From Molossus alvarezi (lineage: Eukaryota; Chordata; Mammalia; Chiroptera; Molossidae): a stretch of DNA of 64,000 nucleotides. Both the position numbers and the translations under genes were made by a program. Numbering within the stretch: position 1 is the stretch's first letter; each line of letters begins with the position of its first letter. Location: assembly GCA_037176705.1 (NCBI GenBank), contig CM073907.1:15841001-15905000 (forward strand), written 5' to 3'. The notes under the pieces were generated by a model. It searched no databases, was not told the DNA's origin, and worked only from the letters and a program-made list of their open reading frames with translations. Positions 24,061 through 34,150 of this stretch are shown one piece after another.

Positions 24061-27000
24061 AGCCCACAGGCCCAGTGGGTACCTAGATCACACCGTCCCT
24101 GCTGGGTTCTGCAGGCCTCTCTGGTGCTTCAGCACCCCATGGACCCCATGGATAACTAGATCGTGCAGTCTCTGCTGGGTTGCACAGACCTCTCCTGTGC
24201 TTCAGCACCTTATAGGTCATGTGGGTAACTGGATGGCACAGTCCCTGCTGGGTTTCACCGGCCTTTATAGTGCTTCAGCAGCACACAGGCCCAAAGGGTA
24301 CCTCGATCATGCAGTCCCTGGTGGTTTGCACCGGCCTCTCTGGCGCTTCAGCACCCCAGAGGACCGTCGGGTAACTAGATGGAACAGTCACTGCTGAGTT
24401 CACAGGCCTCTCCGGTGTTTCCCACCCCATAGTTCCCATGGGTAACTAGTTCGCAAAGTCTCTGCTAGGTCCCACAGGCCTCTGGTGCTTCAGCACCCTG
24501 CAGACCCATGGGTAACTAGGTCAGGCAGTGTCTGCTGAGAGCAAAGGCCTCTCTGGTGTTTTAGCTGCCCGCAGGTCTTGTAGGTAACCTGATGGCACAG
24601 TCCCTGCTGGATAATGCAGGTTCAGGTTCTTCAGCCCCATGCTGGCACTAGATCGCGCAGGCTCTGATGGGTCACACAGGTGTCTCTGGTATTTTATCAT
24701 GCTGCATATCTTCAGGTAATGAGATGCCATAGTCCCTACTGAGTCACACAGGCCTAACTGGTGTACTAGCACCCTGCAGTTCTCGTGGGTAACTAGATTA
24801 TGCAGTTCCTGCTGGGTCTTACAGGACGATCTGGTGTTTTGGCAGCACACAGTTCCCACGTGTAAATGGATGGCACAGTCCTTGCTGTGTAGCACAGGGC
24901 TCTATGGTGCTTCAGCATCCCACCAGCTTCATGCGAAACTAGATTGTGCAATGTCTGCTGGGTTGCACAGGCCTCCCTAGTGCTTCTGCAGCTCACAAGT
25001 TGCACAAGCTATTGGATGGCACTGTCCCTGCTAGGTTGCACTGGCTTCTCTGGAGCTTCTGCAGCCTGCAGGTGTGGCTGGTAACCTGATGGCACATTTC
25101 CTGCTGGGTCGCACAGGACTCTGTTGCTTCAGGACCATGCAGGCATGTGAGTAAGTAGATCTCACAGTCCCTGCTGTGTAGCACAGGCCTCTATGTTGTT
25201 TTAGCACCCCGCAGTTCTTGAGTGTAACTAGATTGCACAGTTGCTGCTGGGTTGCACAGGCCTCTCTGGTGCTTCAGCACCCCGCAATTCCTGTGGGTAA
25301 TTGGATGGCACAGTCCCTGGTAGGTGGCACAGTCCTCTCTGATGCTTAAGGACCCCACAGGTCACGTGTGTAACTAGATCACACAGTCCCTGCTGGGTCT
25401 CACAGGCCTCTCTGGTGCTTCAGCTCCATGCATGTCCTGTGGGAAATTTGATGGCACAGTACCTGGTAGGTCACACAGCCCTCTCTGGTGCTTCAGCACC
25501 GTCAGTTTTAGATGGTAACTGGATGGCATAGTCCCTGCTGGGTTGCTCAGGCCTTTGTGGTGCTTCAGCAGCCCGTGGGCACAATGGGTACCTAGACAAC
25601 GCATTTCCTGCTGGGTTGCACAGACCTCTCTGGTGTTTTAACACCCCATAGTTCCCTCGGGTCACTTGATTGCACAGTCTCTTGTTGGTCTCACAGACTT
25701 CAGGTGCTTCAGCAGTGTGTAAGCCCCATGGGTAACTAGGTCAGGCAATCCCTGCTGGGTTGCACTGGCCTCTCTGGTGCTTCAGCACCCCTCACTTCCT
25801 GAGAGTAAATGGATTGCACAGTCCATGCTAGGTTGGACAGGCTTTTTTGGTGCTTCAGCACCCCGCAGGTCCCACGGGTAACTGGATGCCACAGTCCCTG
25901 ATTGGTGCACATGCCTCTCCAGTGTTTTAGCACGCCATAGTTCCCACGGGTAACTAGTTCACACATGCCTGTGGTGTTCAGAAGCCTGAAGACCCATGGG
26001 TAACTAGGTTGGGAAGTCTCTGTTGTGTTGCACTGGCCTCTCTGTTGTATTAGCACTCTGCAGTTTCCATGGGTAACTAGATCTCACAGTCCAGGTTGGG
26101 TCGCACAAGCCTCTCTGGTACTTCAGCACCTTGTAGGTCCCGCGGTAACTGGATGACACAATTCCTACTGGGTGCACAGGCCTCTATGGTGCTTTAACAC
26201 CCCTTGGTTAGCGTGGGGAACTAGTTCACACAGTCACTGTTGCGTTGTGCAGGCCTCTGTTGCTTTAGCCCCCTTCAGGCTGTGGGTAACTAGATTGCAC
26301 TGTCCTCTGGCCACACAGGCCTCTCTGGTGCTTTCGAACCCCTCAGCTCCTACCGGTAATTAAATGGCACAGTCCCTGCTTGGTCACACATGCCTCTCTG
26401 GTGCTTCAGCACCCTGTAGTTCCTATGGATACCCAGATAGCACAGTCCCTGCTTAGTTCCGCAGGCCTCTCTGGTGCTTCAGCACCCCACAAATCCCTTT
26501 GGTAATTAGATCGCACAGTCCGTCCTGGGTCACACAGTCCTCTCTGTTACTTCTGCACCCCACATGACCCGCAGGTAATTAGATGGCACAGTCCCTGCTA
26601 GGTGGCACAGGCTTCTCTGGTGCTTCAGCACCCTGCAGTCCTGTGGGTAACTAGATTGCGCAGACCATGCTGGGTTGCACAGGCCTCTGGTTCGTCAGCA
26701 ACTGGCATGCCCTGTGGGTAATTGGATGGCACAGACCCCATAGTAACCGTATGCCACAGTCCCTGCTGGTTTTTGCTGTCCTCTGGTGCTTCAGCACCCT
26801 GCGGGCCTGTGGGTAAGTAGATCGTGCCATACCTGCTGGGTTGCACAAGCCTCTCTGGTGCTTCAGCCCCCTGCAGATCCCTCGAGTAACTGGATGGCAC
26901 AGTCCCTGCTGGGTTAAGCAGGACTCTGGAGCTTCAGCACCTGACAGGTTCCATGGGTAATTGGATGGCACAGTCCCTGCTAGGTTAAGCAGGCCTCACT

Positions 27001-27412
27001 TGGGCTTCAGCACCCCACAAGGCTCATGGGAATCGAGATTGTGCAGTGCCTGCTTGGTTGCACAGGCCTCTCTCATGCTTCAGGACCCTTCAGGTCCCAT
27101 GGGTAACTCAATGGCACAGTCCCTGCTGGGTCACACAGGTCTCTGGTGCTTCAGCCCCCTTCATGTCCCATGAGTAACTGAACCTCACAGTCCCTGCTAT
27201 GTCTCACAGGCCTCTCTGGTGCTTGAGCACCCCAAAGTTCCCACGGGTAACTGGATGGCACAGTTGCTGCCGGGTTGAGCCAGCCTCTCTGGTGCTTCAG
27301 CACTCTACAGGCCCAGTGGGTAACTAGATCTTGTAGTCCCTGCTTGGTCTCACAGGCCTGTCTTTGTTTTAGAACCCCCCAAGACCTGTGGGTAACTATA
27401 TTGTACAGTTCT
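24061..27412 (-). repeat. Tandem array of a 73-bp repeat, ~46-48 units
   Basis: Successive copies of 'cacagtccctgctgggttgc' recur about every 73 bp across 3.35 kb, each followed by an 'aggcctctctggtgcttcag' block and then 'gtgggtaactrgat'. Units fall into two main types by the bases before the cacag block, 'taactagatcg' and 'taactggatgg', which often but not strictly alternate (a 146-bp dimer). A variant pair, 'ctagttc...' followed by 'ctaggtcagg', recurs near 24425-24530, 25648-25750 and 25929-26010, suggesting a higher-order arrangement. Divergence between units is substantial, so the array is not freshly amplified. Strand is given as that of the L1 whose 5' side the same repeat occupies at 42845 and 44570. 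Short frames through it are by-products of repetition. Confidence 0.92.
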
Positions 27413-30400
27413 TTGGCTTTTGTTCCTTCTTTCAGGATAATATACAGGAGAAGAAGGGAAGTACTGAACTGATGTTTGATGACCAGTCCTGTACTCTGGT
27501 CAGGTGACAGACTGTGTGCAAACCTGGAGAACAGGAGCCTGATGGCAGCTTGTGACACATAAGTTTTTGCTTCCTTGGGCTTGAGCAATTGCTCATGTGT
27601 CCATGTTCTCATGTACCTGCCATGGGTGTGACAGAAGAGAGATGTCCTTTTCAGGTAGGCATGATTGCTAAAGACCCAGACAGGGTTGTGTGAAGTAGAA
27701 AACTTTACAGGGAGTGTCAACCTTTCTCTGTGGGGCCGGCTTGCAAAGAAGTGTGCAGGACTACTTCCTAAGAGGGTTGTCTTTACACAGCAAGGAGTGT
27801 GTGCAGTCTTGGGTAAATATCAGTAGGCGTGCAGTGCAGCAGCCTGCATCCGTGAGTCATATACAAGGGACAAAGGCCAACCTGTGTCAAAGCAATGAAG
27901 CCTTGGACACAATGAGTAGCATAACACCCACGAGAGGTTGAAGTGTACAGGAAACCACTAAAGAACATAGTTTATTTGCCTGTCCAGCAACAGTGAAAAG
28001 TCTTCCCCAGTGATCCTGCTCAGTGGGCGTCACCCCACACAACCGCACCCTGAGGGGAGGCTGCCTCCTTCTCACCAGGAGCCCAGAATCCCTGGGGAAG
28101 GCCATCCTCCCTCCACACCACTGGCCTTCCTGCGATGCCTGCTGTTCACACTGCATCTACCCGCCCTTTCCCAGTCTAGTAGTTTTCTGCCTCACTCTGC
28201 CCCTGATCCTCAGTGACCCTGGGAGACAGACAGGGCTAGTTTCCTGGGCATTAGAGCTTCTCCTGGCACATCTGGTAGCTGAGGTCCAAGGTACAGCCAT
28301 GGGCAGGCTGTGTCGGGATGGCCCTGATCCTCCATCCTAGCAGAGTGCAAAGCTCATGGAACCTGGACAAGGAAAAGACTCCTGCTTCCTCTTGTTTCCC
28401 TAGTTTGCTCTGCCTTTGGTTTCTGTGCTCTTTGTGGTGTGCCCTTGCCCCTGTGTGCCTCACGCCTGCCCCCACCCGAGGTGGGGTCAGCGACAGCCAG
28501 AAAGTGTCTCCAGTGCAGAAAAGAGTTCATCTGTGTGGTAATAGGCCCCAGTCCTTTTACTATGTCATAGATATTTCCCAGGAGAAGGTTGAGAGAGATC
28601 CACCCAGATGACCGAGCGAAATTGGATGTAAGAGTGAAACCTCTGTGCTCTAACTAGCCGATCCACACGGCCAGGGACAGGACAGCTCCATTACGAAGAC
28701 TTGCTCAGTAATGGAAACACCTCTCCCTTCAGCCATGGACATCCGTTCTGGTGAAAAAATAATCTCAAACGCTGTGGTCCAACCTCTTGTACGATCCTTT
28801 CTTAGACATCTGAAGATATCCATGTCTCCTCTAAATCTACGTTTCTACACATTTTCAGGTTCCATGACATTTTCAGAGCAGTGCTGTAAGAGCTCTCTCT
28901 GGCTTGCTACCATGGCATCACTGGGTCAGAATATTCTGCAGTGTTTTTATTCAATCAGGTGCTTTCCAGCTTCTGATACACCTGCAGGCATTTGACCCCA
29001 TGTGGAAATTTCAGGAGTTGCCCATTCTACAGCTTTTGTGAGATCATCTACTCAACACTACTGCATTTCCTCTGATAGAAACAACACAAAAAAGAAAAAA
29101 AGCTTGCATGCTTCTTCATTAATTCATTTAGGTCAATGTCAAGATGTGGGACATTTGCACTGTAAAATTTCCACAGGCTATTTCTTTCTCTTCCTTTTAA
29201 CATGAGTGAGAGACCATCCAGAATGCCTTAGCATGGCTGGCACAGGGGCACATTTTAGGTATGGCCTGTCCAAGCTAGCCATATTGCACATTCTGTCCTG
29301 TGCAGTTCCAAACATGGAGTGTTCCTTGGCACGCAAACACAGCCAAATCACACGTGCCCATAAAGGTATCTTCTGACTCTCAGTGTCCTCAGGAAGGAAG
29401 CGCTTCTTCTGATTCATGTTTCACTTTATTCCCCAAGACTTCTTATTGACCTCCACAGCCTGGTCACACTGTCACCATTGTGGGCTTGGCATAGGCACAC
29501 TGATGGGGGATTCAAAATGAGGAAAGAGACTGAATTGATAGCACAACAATAAATAGGGCACCGGAGCGTAGGACATTGTTCAGATTAGCGGGGAGACCAG
29601 GGAAGTACCAAAAGGACAAGAAGCGCTACTGCAGAAATTTGAAGAATCAACTGGTTCCTTCTCCAGTGGCCCAGGAAAGTTTAAGTGCTCAGAGCACCTG
29701 AACCTGCTTGTACTCTGTGGGCACTAAGGTCTCCCAGTTTCCTTTATCCACCCTCCTTCCTGCTCGCTCCTACCCTACAGTACCTCCCCTTTGACTGGAG
29801 ACTTTTTTCCTTCAGTTCTTTAGGAAAGGACATTCACAGGTGCAACAAACCTCCATGGAGTGCTCAGCACCTGGGCTCCTCAGAAACACGTTTGCCTCCC
29901 TGCTCCCTCCACTGGGTTCTGCATCCCTTGGTAGTGCTGCAGGGGATTGGGCCACAGGTGCTCACTGATGATCTGGGTGGAAAGACATAGCAGAGGGAGA
30001 CTAAACCAGTCCACTTTCCATTCCCTTGGATCCATCAATACCTCCTTTTCTAAAATGGCCAAAGGACTATTACCTGTGCAATTCTGCATGACCCTGGAAG
30101 GTTGTGTTCTGACAACCAGTTGAAGAAGTTAACACTTGTTGTGTCTTGCCTGTGGTTGGGGACTCCATGTTCCTAATCTCAGAGCCAGAGCCTTTGGGTG
30201 GTGCTAGTGTCCTGGTATCCTGAAGGAAGAGAGCTGGGAGGGTGGGTCCCCACTGTTTCAGTCTTTACAACTATTCACCATTTGGGTGCTCACACAAAAC
30301 CCCATGCTGGGAAGCATCTGACACCTGCAAGGCTGATGTGATACTACTTAATGATCACATTGTTCAGAAAGTAGCAATTGTCCTGAAAGTAAAACATCAA

Positions 30401-30631
30401 TTTGCAGTGTTACTTTGGATGGTCCAGTTCCCTCACCTGCCAAGAAGCAGTTACATGTTTTCACTCCCAGCTTCCTGAGTCAGGCTACTTGCAGTAATCA
30501 CCCATTCTTCATCCCTTCTTGTTTCTCAAACCCATCCCTGTGGTGCACAATCTCCAACCAAACTACTATGTGTCCCCAGTCTGACCTCCAAAATGATTAA
30601 GTAGTTCAGCAAGTCTTCATCTTGGTCTCCT
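27413..30631. other. Non-L1 sequence, no gene recognised
   Basis: Moderate-GC, non-repetitive sequence. The last degenerate 73-bp unit fades out here. No frame exceeds about 190 codons, and the one at 27151-27720 (minus) is partly array sequence. No homology to L1, SINE or a known protein family was recognised, and no splice-bounded exon could be supported. It may be ancestral single-copy DNA. Confidence 0.5.
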
Positions 30632-31410
30632 ATGATGACTGATATCAGCCATGGCTCAGAATATGCTTTTTGGTCAAGGATTTTTAGAGACTAGCAAGTG
30701 GAGAGCTCAAAGGCACAGAGCACAAGGGGAGACTCCAGTGGACCATTGCCATAGACTGCAGACATTGCCTTCCATCCAAACTCCTCCTCATCTGCCTTTC
30801 TTACACATTCTGACAACCATACTACCTTTGGCTTCATGTTCTCTAAGGCCGCCTGCAGTAATAAAGGAAAAATGCATTTTCAATGCTTTCCTGAGCCCTA
30901 CCTGACATCTGTGTGCTGCTGCAGAGGATTCAGACATAAGAATGTGCGTATATACTGTCTCACTGCTCTTTATTCCCCTAAGAAAAGTATGTGTGTTCTC
31001 CCAAAAAGTGTCAGCACCCATCTTCTTGAGATACCTTTGTTTGAGAACAGCTGCTCCAATTTGGAAATACTCAGCTTGCAATGACATTATTTAGGGATGT
31101 GTGTGTTTGTGTGTAGGTGTGTGTGTTTGTGTGTGAATGTGTGTGTGTGCATGTACCTGAGCTCATGTGGGTGTGTCTGTGGGTGTGACCATGTAAGGAG
31201 GGTGGAGGCTCTCATTGTTACCTCTATTAAACTTATTTTGTCATCAGATGTTTCTGAGACAGGGTACTGGAATCACCCGGCTTATATTTGGTTAGTAACC
31301 AAATGTGTTTCCCCGCTGAGCTCGTTGGTAAAGAATAATGTATTTGAGGGTGGGGGCGAGGGCAACAATAGAAAATAAAACAAGTTTAGATCGCCAAGGA
31401 TCATGGGTGA
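30632..31410 (+). repeat. Segmental duplication segment X1 (copy of X2)
   Basis: Shares collinear blocks with 63239-64000: 'gtggaccattgccatagact', 'ctcctcatctgcctttctta' versus 'ctcctcatctgcctctctta', 'aaatactcagcttgcaatga', and a TG-rich stretch. Substitutions and small indels are spread evenly, so this is an old duplication of unique sequence and not an insertion of a common repeat. X2 continues beyond the window end. Confidence 0.85.
31095..31190 (+). repeat. Interrupted TG-rich microsatellite
   Basis: Irregular 'tgtgtgtttgtgtgtaggtg' repeats. The paralogous position in X2 (63711-63750) is a pure (TG)20 run, so the two copies evolved differently. Confidence 0.8.
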
Positions 31411-32711
31411 TTCGAATATGTGATTTGTGGCAGTGGTACCCTGTGCTGGTACGTTTTGTTCTAGAGACTGATTGACAGATTCACACTTGTCCAGGTCTCT
31501 GCTACCACAGGTGGCAGGCTGTTTTCTCTGCACCTGAACCTTTACCTTGGCCAGGCTCCTTCTGCCCATAAACCCTGTCCTTGTTTCACAGTCAAGCCAG
31601 AAGGGCATGGTCAATAATACTGCTTTGGTCCACACGCTGGGAATGCAATGAATGATGGCCCTTCTGGGCTCAAGAATGGGCTTTCTTCACTGAACAGCCT
31701 TGTGTTTCACTTGAATGTAGGCCCTGCAGGCTCGGGCTCCCTCACTGCTAGGCTGGAAATAAAGGATCTGCAGTGCCTCGAGCAATTCCCAAGTTCACCA
31801 GGCGCTGGTTCCACCGGGCCCTGCCTCTCTTCTCTGCTCCTCCTCATGCTTGTCTTCTGTGGATACCTGGGCCTCTGCCTCCTTGGTGGCACACATTTGC
31901 TCCTCAGGGAACACTGTAACAACCTGTGTGAGATGGTGCACATCCAGGAGCTGCTCTGCCCTCAGCAATTCCTCCACCCTCTCCTCCAGAGCTTCTGCTA
32001 CTCTCAGAGTTCACCTTGAAGCTGGAGGTCACTGCGCCACCCCACCTACCCTGGCTTGCAGAGTCCCAGTGCCCTCGGCCCCACCCCCACATAGTGCTTT
32101 GAAACCCTGACCCTGTTTTGACCTGAAGGGTCCTTCCAGGTCCAGTAATGACCCACGGTGCCAGGGGATCCCCACTGTCTTCAGATGCAGTAGACCTCGC
32201 CTTGTGGCCCTGGCTCTGTGCTGGGCAGCTGCTAAGAAGCAGCAAGGAGCATCAAATGTCTGCTACTGAGCCAGTGAGCCCACACTGAGTACCTAGTGTC
32301 CTGATGTGGGTCCTTGAGCAGGACTTTTTGCTTCATGAGGTGGGCCTCTAAGCAAGATTTTGGTTGACACTTGGACAAAAGCTGCTGAGCAAACAGTGTG
32401 AGCTTAGCTGGCCACTCCCCGCTGGCTCCTACCTACTCCAGCAGGGAGGTAGAAGGACTTCATTCTCCTCCTGTCTTCCCTCCTTTCCACACCTGGGCCT
32501 GCCCCCTACATGCAGGCCTACAGACCTCAAAAAACCCCACTACCTGACTTTATCTGGGGCTTTTCTGGATCCACACATGCCTTTTGCACCAGAGGATTCA
32601 CCTTATCTGTGCCCATACTGAATTAGTGTACTGCATCACTTTCAACTGAGGCACATTTACCCCTGTGAAATGGACAGCGACAGCCCTGCCCTTTTTCACT
32701 TCTATGCAATA
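31411..32711. other. Unassigned sequence with a coding-like stretch on the minus strand
   Basis: On the minus strand, 31795-31985 reads without stops as a charged, glutamate-rich helix-like peptide beginning near 'ALEERVEELLRAEQLLDVHH' and continuing to a stop after 'GGTSAW'. An AG lies before it and a 'cag|gta' donor-like site near 31866, so it could be a relic exon. No family was recognised and the frame is short, so this is weak. The remainder shows nothing identifiable. Confidence 0.3.
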
Positions 32712-33267
32712 TTCAGCTGTATGATTGTTCTTAACTCAACACAACGATTTCTGATTCTCTACCTATACCTGCGTGATACATGAGAAAAGGACAAGCTGGT
32801 GACTGGGCTCCAGTCCTGCTGCACCTTCTTCTCTCCTCCCCAGGCAGCAGTGATTGTGAGGGCACTTACTTGTGAAATGCCATCCCACAGACTGAGGGTG
32901 CATGTGGCCATTGTCAGTCTGCATGTGGGTTCATGGAATTTATAAGGGTGAGACAATAATAGGAAAAGATGTCCTCTACATTAATCTCAAAGCTGTAACC
33001 CAAGCACCACCTTGTGTCTTCAACTCCAGCCTCATTCATGACGACTTTCTCAACCATCCAGGGATTCTGGTCTCTCCCTACTAACTTTCCAACCTCTCAG
33101 GTCCTAGTGGTGGTGTCCAAGTCAGAAATTAGCGAGTATGTGTTGGACTCTGAGCATCGGAATGTGGTGATCTATGTGACAACCCATGGGACCTAGAAAC
33201 CATTCTTCCCTTTAGATCCGATATCATGCAATTCTTACAGTTTATATTCCATTTAATGTATATATTT

Positions 33268-33515
33268 CATCCTCACTGGAGGATCTTTTTCTCTTTATCT
33301 CAGATACAGAGGGTGGTAGAAATAGACAGACAGTCAGAGAAAAAGAGAAACAGAAATCTCGATGTAAATATGACATATCAACTGGTTGCCACCAGCACAA
33401 CCCCCACCTGTGATGAGTACAAATGGCAAATGAAGTACATGCCCTTGACCAGAGTTGAACTCAGGACTCCTTTGTCTGTGGGCTGACACTCTAACTGCAG
33501 AGCCAAACTGGCCAG
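33268..33515 (-). mobile_element. Old VES-type bat SINE
   Basis: On the minus strand the tRNA-derived head ('ctggccagtttggctctgca') is at 33515 and the internal promoter remnants and pyrimidine-rich part lead to the 'ccagtgaggatg' end at 33268. It is shared with Y2 (52201-52437), so it predates the duplication. Confidence 0.8.
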
Positions 33516-33889
33516 AACTCTTATCACTTTGAAAACGTCAATCCTGTTCACTTGTCAGTTGGTTTCTTCACATCTCATCAATTCTTGCATAACTTCCAAT
33601 TTGAGACCAACGTTGCTGTCTTAAAAACTCTGGTTGCCACTTAAACAAAAGACTTTCTCAGATCCCACATGTACCCTTTTACTCCGGGTGCAGAAAGCAG
33701 TAGATATGGAACACCTGGGAAAGGCAAGTGTGATGGTCAACTTATACCAAGACCCAAATCTGCGCTCAGTTCAGTGTTCCTATTTCACCCCTTTGATGAC
33801 CACCTCTTGACTAGATGTCCCTGTCCATTTATGCCTAATCTTTCTCCTGCATGTCACTGCTCAATCCCTGACAATGTGCCATATGTACT

Positions 33890-34150
33890 TTGTAACAGCT
33901 TTATAGATCTATTTTTTACATAGCATGAAGTTTATGAATTTTAAGTACACTCTCAGTGGATTTAGTATATTCAGAATTTTGTAACCATCTCCGCCAACTC
34001 CTGTCTAAATATTTCCATCATCTCTAAAACATCGCCTGTAACTATGAACAATCAGTCTTCATGCATCCATTTCCCAAGGCTTTGGACATCATTAATAATA
34101 TGTGGACTTGCATATCGGTGACATTTATATCAATGGAACCATAAACTTTG
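33890..34150 (-). repeat. Probable ancient L1M fragment
   Basis: 'tttacatagcatgaagttta', 'tcagtggatttagtatattc' and 'ttatatcaatggaaccataa' resemble the 3' region of old mammalian L1M elements in reverse orientation. Its counterpart in Y2 is at about 53060-53320. Confidence 0.45.

Noticed and set aside
24521..26971. Many 60-125-codon frames with repeated 'GLCNPAGTVPSNYP'-like peptides
   Set aside because: These are translations of the 73-bp tandem repeat. Frames shift between units because 73 is not a multiple of three.
24061..27412. CRISPR-like array
   Set aside because: Units are contiguous diverged repeats with no unique spacers, in a mammalian genome.
27151..27720. 189-codon minus-strand frame at the edge of the 73-bp array
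   Set aside because: Half of it is repeat units, whose low stop density makes open frames; the rest has no recognisable domain.
31097..31378. Cysteine/valine-rich peptide frame (CVCVCV type)
   Set aside because: Translation of a TG microsatellite.
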